Source: Arachnia propionica (GTDB lineage: Bacteria; Actinomycetota; Actinomycetes; Propionibacteriales; Propionibacteriaceae). From it: a DNA stretch of 64,000 nucleotides. A model generated the notes under the pieces. That model ran no database searches and was not told where the DNA came from. It saw only the letters and a list, made by a program, of their open reading frames with translations. Shown one piece after another: positions 29,028 to 38,297 of this stretch. The position numbers were made by a program, and so were the translations under genes. Location of the stretch: contig NZ_RQZG01000015.1 in NCBI RefSeq assembly GCF_003859805.1, positions 39,659-103,658 of the forward strand, given 5' to 3'. Each line of letters starts with the position of its first letter. Positions within the stretch are counted from its first letter, which is position 1.

Positions 29028-29179
29028 GCAGTCGACGGACTTCGTCCTGAATACTGAGACGGCTCGGCACGGGCAGACCTCAACCTCGAGGTTCACTCGA
29101 GGGTTCTTCCACCCCTTGCCTTGAGCTCTGGCCCATGCGTGTCTAGCGTGACGACGACTCATCCAGGAGGGGGATCCCT

Positions 29180-30259
29180 GTGCACGTCATCACCCAGATC
29201 TTGAGAACCCTGCTTCGTCTGACCTCGGTCGCAGCACTCACCGCGATGCTGGTCGTCGTGGTGCCCGCAGTTCTACCGACCCACTCCGCAGCCGCAGCCG
29301 CCGGGGACACCGTCACGGCCCGCGCCAACGTCAACATCAGATCCGGACCGGGCACCCGGCACAGCAGGCTGGGGGTGCTGCGTGCCGGCGCCACGCTGCA
29401 GACCCGGGGAGCCGTGACCGATGGCTGGGTGCCGGTGGTCCACCGGGGGCGCTCCGCCTGGGTGTCCGCAGCCCACGTCCAGTTCTCCGGTACGACGGCG
29501 GCACCGACGACCGGGGGCACCGCAGGCCAGGCCCACACCACGACCAGACTCAACGTGCGACCCACACCCAGCACCTCGCGGCGTTCCCTCGGGGTCCTGG
29601 CCAAGGGTGCCCGCGTGAGCCTGACCGGCACCCGAAGTGGTGCCTGGACCCAGATCGCCTGGTCCGGACGCACCGCCTGGGTGGCGAGCCGCCACCTCAG
29701 CACCTCCGAGGGCACGCCAGCACCCGCCCCCTCCCCTGTCACGGCCCCGGCACCGGCCCCTGAACCGACGACCATCGGCACCCGTTGGGCGACGACCGAG
29801 TTGAACCTGTGGTTGGCCTCATCCGGTCGTTCGTTCAACGGCACGGTGCCCAAGGGGACTGAACTGAGGATCACCGGAACGGTGCGTCGAGGCCGGGCCG
29901 AGATCGTGTGGCGGGGTACGACCCGATGGGTGAGCGCGAAGTATCTCGTCGAGGCCCCACCCGGTTCGGCACAAGGAGGCGCCCAGACCTGCAAGGCCTC
30001 CTTCTACGGCGATGACACGGCGACGGCCTCCGGGGAGCCCTTCGACCGGTGGGCGATGAGGACCGCCCACAAGACCCTGCCCTTCGGTACCCGCCTCAAG
30101 GTGACCAATCCCGCCAACGGCAGGTCCGTGGTGGTGACGGTCAACGACCGCGGCCCCTACGTCGCCGGACGTTGCCTGGACCTGACCACCGGGGCCTTCA
30201 GCGAGATCGCGAATCCCGTGCAGGGTGTGGTCACGGTGACCTACGAGGTGTTGCGGTGA
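29180..30259 (+). CDS. Secreted SH3-domain protein with C-terminal RlpA-like double-psi beta-barrel
   Basis: A 359-residue exported protein. A signal peptide or anchor covers about residues 1-40 (ending in HSAAAAAG). Three bacterial SH3-like repeats follow (ARANVNIRSGPGT; TTRLNVRPTPST; and a diverged third), then a Pro/Ala linker and an RlpA-like barrel from about residue 268 (CKASFYGD, GTRLKVTNPANGRSVVV, NDRGPYVAGRCLDLT) with the conserved Asp. RlpA-like barrels act on or bind peptidoglycan; the SH3 repeats probably bind the wall. GTG 29180 follows AGGAGG. No lipobox is seen. Confidence 0.88.
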   Translation: MHVITQILRTLLRLTSVAALTAMLVVVVPAVLPTHSAAAAAGDTVTARANVNIRSGPGTRHSRLGVLRAGATLQTRGAVTDGWVPVVHRGRSAWVSAAHVQFSGTTAAPTTGGTAGQAHTTTRLNVRPTPSTSRRSLGVLAKGARVSLTGTRSGAWTQIAWSGRTAWVASRHLSTSEGTPAPAPSPVTAPAPAPEPTTIGTRWATTELNLWLASSGRSFNGTVPKGTELRITGTVRRGRAEIVWRGTTRWVSAKYLVEAPPGSAQGGAQTCKASFYGDDTATASGEPFDRWAMRTAHKTLPFGTRLKVTNPANGRSVVVTVNDRGPYVAGRCLDLTTGAFSEIANPVQGVVTVTYEVLR

Positions 30260-30318
30260 GACTGCTCGGAATGTGACCCCCGGATTCCAGTGGTTCGGTC
30301 GTGAAGCATAGTTGGGGC

Positions 30319-33300
30319 ATGACCTCCGCCTCGGACATCGCCGCCATCAACCTACGCCTCCGGCTGCTGGACCTCCCGGTGCCCGCCTCGTCCTGGGACG
30401 AGACCGCGGCCGAACTCGTACGCCCCCTGCTCGCCCGCCAGCGCGAGCTCAACCGCCGCCTCTCGCATCGGCTGCCCGCAGTCGACGGTCGGATCCAGAC
30501 CTTCCTCGACTCCTATCTGGAGGGCACCGGAACCTCACCGCAGCTGCCCCGCCAGACCTTCGTCCTGGACCAGCCGGGCCTGGCCCGGGTCCTGTCACTG
30601 CCTCTCGGCGGTGACACCTTCGCCTCGGAGTACCTGACCAGCTACCGCCTGGCCAACGGGGTTCTCCACAACCCGGCCAACGACCGCCGCACCACCAAGG
30701 GGGTGTTCCACGTCGCCGAGGGTGGCCTGCCGATCCAGGACGACAAGTTGGCCGTTCCCCGGGAGGTCTACGGACGTCTCCTGGAGCACGCCCTCAACCC
30801 GCCGAGCCGCACCATGACCCTGCCCTACACGGCGGGGCAGGACGAACCAGCCAACGCCTGGGTGTCGCTGCTGCTCCGTCCCGTCGTGGTTCCCGAGGTC
30901 CCCGGACAGTTCCGGGAACGCAGCCTGGAGATCCGGTTCTTCGCGCCCGGTACCCTCGTGTCGAACCTCGACTTCGTGGAGGGGATCTTCGGCAACGGCG
31001 GTGACCCCTACCTGCCGGACAATGACGCCTCACTGATGCCCCGGGCCTGGACCGGTCACACCGGTGCCGTGATACTCGCGCCGCACCTGACCCGGCTCAC
31101 CAAGAAGGAGCTCGGGCTGCCCCACCACGACGACGCGACCCCGCGGCAGCGTCGAGACGGGATGTGCTGGAGCACACCGGACGAGCTGTACAACGACGGC
31201 CAGGCCTTCAAGGTGTGCGCCAGGGATGAGCGCGGCGTGATCGTCACCGTCATCGCGGACAACTACTTCGGCTACTGCAAGAAGGAGGTCAAGGCCCAGA
31301 TCAGCTACGCCGCGAACCTGCTGGGTCTCGTGGAGGAGGAACACGCGGGAGGAGCCATCTGCTTCCCCTGCTACAACCTGGGCCAGCAGTTCACCGACAA
31401 CTACGCCGACCCCAGCTACACCCTGGCCGACGTGGTGGCCCGTGATCCGCAGCGTTTCATCCCCCAGCCGGAGGGCCACGCCCTGGACCGCGAGAACCCG
31501 AACTTCGTCCTGGTTCCCGAGCGTTCCACGTACAGCCTGCGCACCCAGTCGGTGACCTGGGACCAGGATGGCCGCACGGGCTCCATCCCCTTGCGTGCGG
31601 ACCGTACCTACGTCGGGCCGGACGGCTACCTGGTGCAGCTGCGTCACCTGGCCAGCGACGGTGCCCAGTGGACCCTCATCGGCACCGCCCCGACCGCCAC
31701 CCACTGCCACAAGCCCGCGACGGTCTCCGGGGGTGGCAAGTCCGAGATCTCCAAGGCCATCACCGACGCCTTCATCACCGGCAACGCCTACGTGCGTGAC
31801 TTCGACCAGGACATGGCCACGGTCACCGAGATCCTCGACCACGACTTCTCCATCCGGTTCAAGGACCCCTCACTGCACGGCCAGGACCAGCGCCCGGTGC
31901 TGTCGGACCAGCGTTCGGTCGGTTCCGTCATCAAGCTGCTGACCCCGTCGTCGGACTACAGCGACGACTACAACGCCTGGCTGGAGTCCATCCCGAACCA
32001 CGTCAAGGAACTCGTGTTCGTGGTGAAACGGTTCTACCGACCCGAGTGGGGCGAGGACTGGGCCAGCCACTTCACCGTCGGCATCATCAACGGTCGGCAG
32101 GGCAGTTCCCTGCGTCTCGACGGTGAGAAGATCCACGTCAACATGCTGCGGGTCGGCTTCGCCCCCGATGGTTCCTGGCGACTGTTCGGGCTCCGACACG
32201 ACTTCCACCCCGCATCGAAGATCCAGACGGAGGACGACATCACCGCGAGCATCGTGGTCCCACCCCAGGCCGCCGGTGCAGCGACCTCACGCAAGTTCGT
32301 GAAGAACTGCGAGAACCTGCTCTTCCAGCGCCCCGACGACGCGAAGCACCGCGGCTACGACAAGCAGGCCGAGTACGACATCGCCCAGCCCGGCACCTTC
32401 CTGTCGAACTTCGAACCCTTGGACCACAAGGCGGTTCGCGGCCTGGTGGACAATGCCATCGAGTTCAGCCAGTTCTCCCGTCCCATGCAGGACCTGCTGC
32501 GCGACTTCGCGGAGCAGGACACGCCCTCCCCGGCCTGGGTGGTCAGCTCGGCCCACACCCGGGTGGTGGGTGGCAAACGCTCGAAGAACCCTCGCTACCT
32601 GCAGACCCGTCCCGATGTGGCCGGTCCGGAACGCCTGGCCGCGGCAGAACTCGCGGCACGGCTGCACCGGAAGTTGCCGATGTCGCGGCCGCTGAAGCTC
32701 GCTGTCGACGTCGTCGCGGCGGGGCGCCGCAACAATGCCGCCGATGGTTCCGTGCCACCGCTGTGCGCCTACTCGCCGCTGCACTACATGGAGTTGCCTG
32801 AGCTGTTCATGGAGTTCATCAGTTCCATGACCGGCAAGTCCCCCTCCACCACGGGTGCCGGCTCCGAGGGGGCGATGACGAAGGGCCCGTTCAATGCGCT
32901 GCCATCCGTCTTCGACCTCAACGCGGCCTTCCTGTCGTTCGCCCTGACGGGGTATGACGGCTGGCTCTCCAGCGCGGGCGTCGTCGGCCCCCACGTGCGT
33001 GTGGACCATGACATCTCCCTGCTGGTGCCCGAGGTCTTCGCCCGGATGAGCCCCGAGGAACGGGACGCGGCCAACCTGATCGCCGAGGGGTGTCTGGAGC
33101 GCATCCAGGACTACGAGGCGGACGGTGACCTGATCCTCGCCTCCCGTCTGGGTTACCGGATGACCGAGAAGTTCGCCTCGAAGTACTTCGGCCGGATCTT
33201 CCTGCACCCCCACGCGGTGTTCACCCCTGAGATGTTGCGCCCCGAGCTGCAGGACCCCGCCGTGTTCGCCGACTCGGTGCGCACGATCTCCACCACCCAT

Positions 33301-33708
33301 CGTCGGGTTGCCCAGACCTATCTCGATGATGGAACCGTGGAGCTGGCGGTGCCTCCGGTCAGGGCACTCCTCCAGATCATGGCGACCGGCACCACGGCTG
33401 ACGGTCTCACCCTGGACGACGCCCCCTTCCGTGCCGGTTTCTCACGTGACTCGGTGCTGGCAGCGGACTGGTACGCCGACCGGGTCGCGGCCCTGCGGGA
33501 CGTGGAGGTGGCACGGCTGGAACGCTCCCTGGCCGGGATCGACGACTTCACCTCCAGTGAGCTGCACCGTCCCACCGCGAACCGGTTGGGTCTCGCCGCA
33601 CGTCGCGCCTCGGTGGTCTCCCGGATCAAGGAGCTGCAGGAGAACCAGGAGTTGTTGTGGGGCACCATCGGGCGTCAGGTGCAGTGGAGGGTCTCGGATC
33701 TCGACTAG
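30319..33708 (+). CDS. Large PPi-dependent phosphoenolpyruvate carboxykinase-like protein
   Basis: A 1129-residue cytoplasmic protein without signal peptide or membrane segments. Size and host group match the pyrophosphate-type PEP carboxykinase (PEP carboxytransphosphorylase) described from Propionibacterium and Entamoeba, which interconverts oxaloacetate + PPi and PEP + phosphate + CO2. A glycine-rich loop VSGGGKSEISK near residue 475 resembles the PEPCK phosphate loop. Other striking parts are YFGYCKKEVKAQISYAANL and EEEHAGGAICFPCYNLGQQF near 310-355. CATAGT six bases before ATG 30319 suggests a leaderless mRNA; a GTG at 30301 is an alternative start. The call is from recall of the family, not a search. 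Confidence 0.65.
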   Translation: MTSASDIAAINLRLRLLDLPVPASSWDETAAELVRPLLARQRELNRRLSHRLPAVDGRIQTFLDSYLEGTGTSPQLPRQTFVLDQPGLARVLSLPLGGDTFASEYLTSYRLANGVLHNPANDRRTTKGVFHVAEGGLPIQDDKLAVPREVYGRLLEHALNPPSRTMTLPYTAGQDEPANAWVSLLLRPVVVPEVPGQFRERSLEIRFFAPGTLVSNLDFVEGIFGNGGDPYLPDNDASLMPRAWTGHTGAVILAPHLTRLTKKELGLPHHDDATPRQRRDGMCWSTPDELYNDGQAFKVCARDERGVIVTVIADNYFGYCKKEVKAQISYAANLLGLVEEEHAGGAICFPCYNLGQQFTDNYADPSYTLADVVARDPQRFIPQPEGHALDRENPNFVLVPERSTYSLRTQSVTWDQDGRTGSIPLRADRTYVGPDGYLVQLRHLASDGAQWTLIGTAPTATHCHKPATVSGGGKSEISKAITDAFITGNAYVRDFDQDMATVTEILDHDFSIRFKDPSLHGQDQRPVLSDQRSVGSVIKLLTPSSDYSDDYNAWLESIPNHVKELVFVVKRFYRPEWGEDWASHFTVGIINGRQGSSLRLDGEKIHVNMLRVGFAPDGSWRLFGLRHDFHPASKIQTEDDITASIVVPPQAAGAATSRKFVKNCENLLFQRPDDAKHRGYDKQAEYDIAQPGTFLSNFEPLDHKAVRGLVDNAIEFSQFSRPMQDLLRDFAEQDTPSPAWVVSSAHTRVVGGKRSKNPRYLQTRPDVAGPERLAAAELAARLHRKLPMSRPLKLAVDVVAAGRRNNAADGSVPPLCAYSPLHYMELPELFMEFISSMTGKSPSTTGAGSEGAMTKGPFNALPSVFDLNAAFLSFALTGYDGWLSSAGVVGPHVRVDHDISLLVPEVFARMSPEERDAANLIAEGCLERIQDYEADGDLILASRLGYRMTEKFASKYFGRIFLHPHAVFTPEMLRPELQDPAVFADSVRTISTTHRRVAQTYLDDGTVELAVPPVRALLQIMATGTTADGLTLDDAPFRAGFSRDSVLAADWYADRVAALRDVEVARLERSLAGIDDFTSSELHRPTANRLGLAARRASVVSRIKELQENQELLWGTIGRQVQWRVSDLD

Positions 33709-34199
33709 CCTTCCGACATGGACAACCGGGGCTCACGCCTCTCGGTCTCCTCGGCTGGTTGCCACTCATCCACCGGGTGGGACCGGGTGCTCCTGACGGG
33801 CATCGGTGTCGGACTCACCCGTCGCCGGGCAGCTGGCAGGTGGGCAGCCCGGCAGCGGCGTTCCTCCCGATCTGCACCCGGGGGTCCTGCCCCATCCGAC
33901 GGGAGTGTGGCTGCACCTGTTGCTGATCGGGGTCAGCGCCTCGGTGCTGGCCGACGGACGGTGGCGTCCGAGAGCCGCTGCCCTGCTGCCCGGCGTGGCC
34001 GTGCTGCCGAGGAGTCCCGGGTGCTCCCACGGGACTCCCGGGTGGTGCTCCACCCGGCGGGTGCCGACTTCGCGGCGCCCTTCATCGTCGTCGGTGCAGT
34101 GGACAAACGAGCCGCGGGTTCATCGACCTGCAGACCTCGGAGGATCACAGGGATTTGATCGACGCCCCACCCTGTTGATCACCGTGCTCCTCGTCGCCG
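33709..34199. other. 491-bp gene-free region, possibly decayed coding DNA
   Basis: It lies between two convergent genes. No frame is convincingly coding end to end, but protein-like hydrophobic pieces appear in different plus-strand frames: TPLGLLGWLPLIHRV (about 33730-33775), WLHLLLIGVSASVLADGRW (about 33910-33965), and AAPFIVVGAVDKRA (about 34074-34115). This pattern could be an old membrane-protein gene broken by frameshifts. An 8-bp hairpin (GAGTCCCG/CGGGACTC) lies near 34011-34036 and may stop transcription. Confidence 0.35.
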
Positions 34200-35309
34200 T
34201 CACCCGGGCCTTCGCGGCAGACACCATCCTTCCTGCGTCTCCTCCAGCCATCCAAGCTCCACCAGTTCCGCAGCCGCCGCCATCACCGTCGGCACCGCCA
34301 TCCCCGTGGCGGCCGACAGCTCCCCTGCCCCGGCCACCCCGCCACTGGGCACTGCCTCCCTGACGGCCCTCAGCTCGGAGCGGAGCAGTTCCAACGGTTC
34401 GGGTCTGCCGCGCAGGGGCTTCTCATCCACCGTCCCCAGGGGCGCCAGGAGCGTGACGACGTCATCAACCGTGGCCACCAGAGAGGCCGAGCCGTCACGG
34501 ATCATGTGATGGGTGGCCACCGACAGGGAGGAGGTGATGGGCCCCGGCACCGCCATCAGGGTGCGTCCCAGCTCACCCGTCCAGGCAGCGGTGTTCCTGG
34601 CCCCGGAACGCGGCCCTGCCTCCACCACGACGGTACCGATGCCCAGGGCCGCGATGATGCGATTCCGGGCCAGGAAGCTGCCCCGGAGCGGATGCTGCCC
34701 CGGAGGCATTTCCGTCCAGACGGCGCCTCTGGCCTCGATCTGGGTCCGCAGCACCTGATGACTGGCGGGATACGTCCGATCGATCCCGGTCGCCATGACC
34801 GCCATGGTGTCGCCGCCCACGGCGAGTGCGGCACGGTGGGCGGCCGCATCGATCCCGAAGGCCATGCCCGAGACGATGCACCACCCGGCCTCGGCCAGGC
34901 CCGCTGCCAGTTCCTGCGTCGCGTGCATCCCGTACCCACTGGCGGCCCGTGCACCGACGACCGCAATGGTGCGGTTGACCGCAGGGGGGCTCAGGGGACC
35001 ACTCACCCACACACCGAGAGGTCTCCCTCCCATGTCACCGACCCTGGCCTGGTCGAGAAGGTCGAGCCCGGGAGGCCACTCGTCGTCCCCCGGGATGATG
35101 AACCTGGCCCCGCTCAGCTCCGTCGCCTCCGCGAGTGCCTCCGGGATGACCGCGAGGGCCCGACGTCCCAGCGAGGTCGTCTCCCCCTGGCCCCGAAGCG
35201 TCTGCCAGACCTCCTCGGGGCCGTACTGGGCCACCAGTGCCGTGAATCGGGGATCCGCCACCTGGTTGAGGGCGCACAGCGCCATGCGGGCGAGCCGTTC
35301 CTGGTCCAT
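34200..35309 (-). CDS. dprA: DNA-processing protein DprA
   Basis: Binds incoming single-stranded DNA and loads RecA during transformation; also widespread in non-competent bacteria. 369 residues: an N-terminal helical region, the Rossmann-like DNA-binding core with AVVGARAASGYG, VSGMAFGIDAAAHRAAL and VVVEAGPRSGARNTA, and a C-terminal winged-helix-like tail. The ATG overlaps the stop of the ComM-like gene by one base (TGATG). It ends the yraN-comM-dprA operon. Confidence 0.94.
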   Translation of the reverse strand: MDQERLARMALCALNQVADPRFTALVAQYGPEEVWQTLRGQGETTSLGRRALAVIPEALAEATELSGARFIIPGDDEWPPGLDLLDQARVGDMGGRPLGVWVSGPLSPPAVNRTIAVVGARAASGYGMHATQELAAGLAEAGWCIVSGMAFGIDAAAHRAALAVGGDTMAVMATGIDRTYPASHQVLRTQIEARGAVWTEMPPGQHPLRGSFLARNRIIAALGIGTVVVEAGPRSGARNTAAWTGELGRTLMAVPGPITSSLSVATHHMIRDGSASLVATVDDVVTLLAPLGTVDEKPLRGRPEPLELLRSELRAVREAVPSGGVAGAGELSAATGMAVPTVMAAAAELVELGWLEETQEGWCLPRRPG

Positions 35310-36841
35310 CAGGCCGCCTTTCCCAGGGTCCCCAGCCGCATCGACATGGCGATGCGGAGGGAGTTCGTGGAGATGCGATCCTCACGCGCGAGGTCTGACA
35401 CCGTCCAGGCAAGCCGGAGCACCTTGTCCACCCCTCGGGCGCTCAGCTGTCCACGTGCCAGGGCTTTTTCCAACGGGGAGATGTCATCGGGCAGGGGCAG
35501 CTCTCGGCGCAGGTGCGGTCCGGGCACCTCACCATTGGTGCGCCACGGGGTCGCGGCCAGTCGACGATGTTGTCGCTCCCGGGCCTCTGCCACCCGCTCC
35601 GCGATGGCGGCGCTGGACTCCGGGCTGCTCTCCGGGGTCACCACGATGCTCTGTCTGATGGGAAGCATGTGGTGACGGATGTCGATCCGGTCCATCACCG
35701 GGCCGGTGATCCGCTCCTGGTAGCGCCGCACCGTCACCGGGGCACAGGTGCACTCCTTCCCGACGACGCCTGAGAAACCGCACGGGCAGGGATTGGCGGC
35801 CAGCACCAGTTGGAAACTCGCCGGATAGCGCACCTGCCCGGTGGCCCGTCCGATCGTGACCCACCCGGATTCCAACGGGGTACGGAGGCTGTCGAGCACC
35901 CGGGTCCCGAACTCAGGGGCCTCGTCCAGGAACAGCACACCGCGATGGGCCAGTGAGATGGCCCCCGGCCTGACCATTCGGGCCCCACCACCGATGATCG
36001 CCGCCGCCGTCGAGGAGTGGTGCGGATCGGCGTACGGTGGTCGGAGCAACAGGCCTGAGCTGAGGTCCTCCCCGGCCAATGAGTGGAGGGCCGAGACCTC
36101 GACGGCCTCGTCCCCGTCCAGTGCCGGGAGGATTCCGGGAAGCCGGGAGGCCAGCATGGTCTTCCCCACACCCGGGGCACCGTGAAGGAACACGTGGTGC
36201 CGGCCGGCAGCGGCCACCTCCATGGCCCACCTGCCGGCGGCATGGCCATGGACGTCCCGGAAGTCCTTGTCCGGGGGCTCGGGCTCCTCGGGTGGCGGTG
36301 CCGTGCGTGACCACTCGGTCTCCTCGATCTCGCCACGCAACACGGCACACAGCTCCTGCAGACTGACCAGCGGGACCGCCTTGATGCCGGGCACGAGTGC
36401 GGCCTCGGCGGCCTGGCTGGCAGGAACGTAGGCCACCTCGAAACCCGCACGGAAGGCGGCCAGGAGCGCCGGCAGGATGCCCGGCACCCGTCGGACCCGG
36501 CCGTCGAGTCCCAGCTCTCCCCAGAACACGTGCTGCCGAGTGACGGTGGCCGGGACCTGACCGGTGACGGCCAGCTGCGCGACCGCGATCGCCAGGTCGT
36601 AGTGGGTTCCCGCCTTGGGCAGGTTCGCCGGGGTCAGGTTGATGGTGATCAATCCCGAGTGCCAGTCCAGCCCGGCACCGAGCACCGCGGCTCGCACCCG
36701 CTCCTTCGCCTGGGTGAGCGCGGCATCGGGCAGACCGACCAGGGCGATTCGGGGCAGCCCACCGCCCTTGGCGACCTCGACCTCGACCGGTTCGCCGTCG
36801 ATCCCGATCAGGGCGACGGACCATGCTGAAGCGGTGATCAT
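35309..36841 (-). CDS. YifB/ComM family Mg-chelatase-like AAA ATPase
   Basis: A 510-residue hexameric helicase-type ATPase; ComM speeds branch migration during transformation. The N-terminal ChlI-like domain (VGLPDAALTQAKERVRAAV) is followed by the AAA core with Walker A GAPGVGKTMLA near residue 220, LFLDEAPEF as Walker B, and a Cys-containing segment ANPCPCGFSG. The C-terminal helical domain closes the protein. ATG 36841 overlaps the upstream stop by 4 nt; the longer open frame to 36952 lies inside the YraN-like gene. Confidence 0.94.
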   Translation of the reverse strand: MITASAWSVALIGIDGEPVEVEVAKGGGLPRIALVGLPDAALTQAKERVRAAVLGAGLDWHSGLITINLTPANLPKAGTHYDLAIAVAQLAVTGQVPATVTRQHVFWGELGLDGRVRRVPGILPALLAAFRAGFEVAYVPASQAAEAALVPGIKAVPLVSLQELCAVLRGEIEETEWSRTAPPPEEPEPPDKDFRDVHGHAAGRWAMEVAAAGRHHVFLHGAPGVGKTMLASRLPGILPALDGDEAVEVSALHSLAGEDLSSGLLLRPPYADPHHSSTAAAIIGGGARMVRPGAISLAHRGVLFLDEAPEFGTRVLDSLRTPLESGWVTIGRATGQVRYPASFQLVLAANPCPCGFSGVVGKECTCAPVTVRRYQERITGPVMDRIDIRHHMLPIRQSIVVTPESSPESSAAIAERVAEARERQHRRLAATPWRTNGEVPGPHLRRELPLPDDISPLEKALARGQLSARGVDKVLRLAWTVSDLAREDRISTNSLRIAMSMRLGTLGKAA

Positions 36842-37212
36842 CCCTCGATCCCCTTCACGTGACGGAACCTGGGTTGCTGCCCCGGCTCCAGCAGCACCCC
36901 GATGGCATCGAGCCTGATGGCTGGGGCGCGCAGGCCGTGTTCGGTCAACCACAGCATGCAGAGCCGCCTCAGTTGGCGTTGCTTGCGCCAGGCCACCGCG
37001 TCCAGCGGGTCACCGAATCCCAACCCGGCCCGGGTCTTGACCTCCACGAAGACGAGCTGATCGGTCACCGGGTCGTGGGCGACGATGTCGAGCTCGCCCT
37101 CCCGGCAACGCCAGTTCCGGTCGATGACGGTCCACCCCAGCGCGGTGAGCCATTGCACCGCGAGGTCCTCGCCCCGGCGGCCCAGCGCATGAGGTCTGGT
37201 GAGTTGTCTCAT
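36838..37212 (-). CDS. YraN family (UPF0102) nuclease-fold protein
   Basis: A 124-residue small protein with a restriction-endonuclease-like core: GRRGEDLAVQWL, then REGELDIVAHD and LVFVEVKTRAG, which place the Glu/Asp-Glu-x-Lys residues of the fold. The function is not settled, although the family is regularly found with rnhB, comM and dprA. It begins the three-gene unit here. In many actinobacteria it follows DUF2469 directly; here three other genes lie between. Confidence 0.92.
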   Translation of the reverse strand: MRQLTRPHALGRRGEDLAVQWLTALGWTVIDRNWRCREGELDIVAHDPVTDQLVFVEVKTRAGLGFGDPLDAVAWRKQRQLRRLCMLWLTEHGLRAPAIRLDAIGVLLEPGQQPRFRHVKGIEG

Positions 37213-37286
37213 GTTTGCCTCCTGTACCCATTACAGGCAGCAGGAGGCCCGAAGAACGTTTGTCCACAGGACCGCTCCGAACTCGT

Positions 37287-38228
37287 TCAGCCGATGACGT
37301 CGACGGTCACCAGGATCCCCTTGTGATCACTTCCCGTGACCGCCATGTGGGACGTCTCCCGTCCCTGGAGGCTCGGGCTCAGCAGACAGTGGTCGATCTG
37401 CGCAAAGGATGGGATCCGTCGCCCCACCGGCCAGGTGGGAACCCATTTCTCCCCGCTCGGGTGCATGCCCACACTCCCCAGCAACCGCATCGGGAAGTGG
37501 TCGGTGATGGCGTTGAAGTCGCCGATCAGGAGCAGGTTCTCATGACTGAACCGGCCAGCCAGTCGTGCCACCTCGGTGCCGCCCTGGGCCCAGGGTGTGG
37601 CACCGAACTGTGGCGGGGTGGAGTGGATGGCGCCGATGTGCCATGCGACGCCGTCGATCGTGGTGGTGGCGACGAAGTTGTGGAAGATGGTGTCGGCCTC
37701 GCCCACGATCTCGAGTGGGGTTCGGCTGAGCAGCATCGTCCCTCCGGCATCGGTGCGGGCCGACCCCACCCGATACGGATAACGGTCCAGCAACCCGGCG
37801 TCGCGGAGCCTGGTCTCGAAGTCAGGGGTGTACTCCTGGAAGGCCACCACATCCGCGTCGCCGTTGTCGATGTGCTGCGCCACCTGGGCCACGTCGGCAC
37901 GGCCGAACTGCAGGTTGAGGGAGAACACGACGATCCCGGGAGCCGTCCGGCCCGCGTCCTCCGGGGCCGCCAGCCGCACGAACGGCAGCACCCACACGAC
38001 GAGGACCGTGACCAGCACCACGACCCCGACGAGTTTCCAGCGACGCACCAGCAACAGGATGAGCCCGATGCCCACCGTGAGGCACGGCAACCAGAGGAAC
38101 GGGATGAACGTGGCCACGTAGACGGCCAGCTCATGCCAGGTCTGGGAAGCAGGGACCAGCTTGAGGTAGAGCAGCACACAGACCGCCATCGCCGATGGGC
38201 CGGTGAGGATCCATCCAAGAGCACGCAT
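37287..38228 (-). CDS. Membrane-anchored endonuclease/exonuclease/phosphatase (EEP) family protein
   Basis: 313 residues: three N-terminal membrane segments (about residues 5-95), then an extracytoplasmic EEP domain. Catalytic parts are the Asn in FSLNLQFG, Glu in AFQEYTPD, GDFNAITDH and the C-terminal SDHKG. Such proteins are metal-dependent phosphodiesterases or phosphatases acting outside the membrane; the substrate is unknown. TACCCT lies seven bases before the ATG (leaderless). Divergent from the oxidoreductase gene. Confidence 0.86.
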   Translation of the reverse strand: MRALGWILTGPSAMAVCVLLYLKLVPASQTWHELAVYVATFIPFLWLPCLTVGIGLILLLVRRWKLVGVVVLVTVLVVWVLPFVRLAAPEDAGRTAPGIVVFSLNLQFGRADVAQVAQHIDNGDADVVAFQEYTPDFETRLRDAGLLDRYPYRVGSARTDAGGTMLLSRTPLEIVGEADTIFHNFVATTTIDGVAWHIGAIHSTPPQFGATPWAQGGTEVARLAGRFSHENLLLIGDFNAITDHFPMRLLGSVGMHPSGEKWVPTWPVGRRIPSFAQIDHCLLSPSLQGRETSHMAVTGSDHKGILVTVDVIG

Positions 38229-38297
38229 GCAGAACAGGGTAGAGTGCGACGAGATCCGTCAGGCATCGCACCGCAGCGCACCACCCCGGGAGCACCC

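Noticed and set aside
28859..29180. T-box riboswitch before ilvB
   Set aside because: No T-box core sequence; the short peptide with Leu-Val-Ile-Val codons and hairpins explains the leader better.
37215..38297. N-terminal extension of the FAD oxidoreductase by 361 codons
   Set aside because: Antisense to the EEP gene and not protein-like; it does not supply the missing GxGxxG loop.
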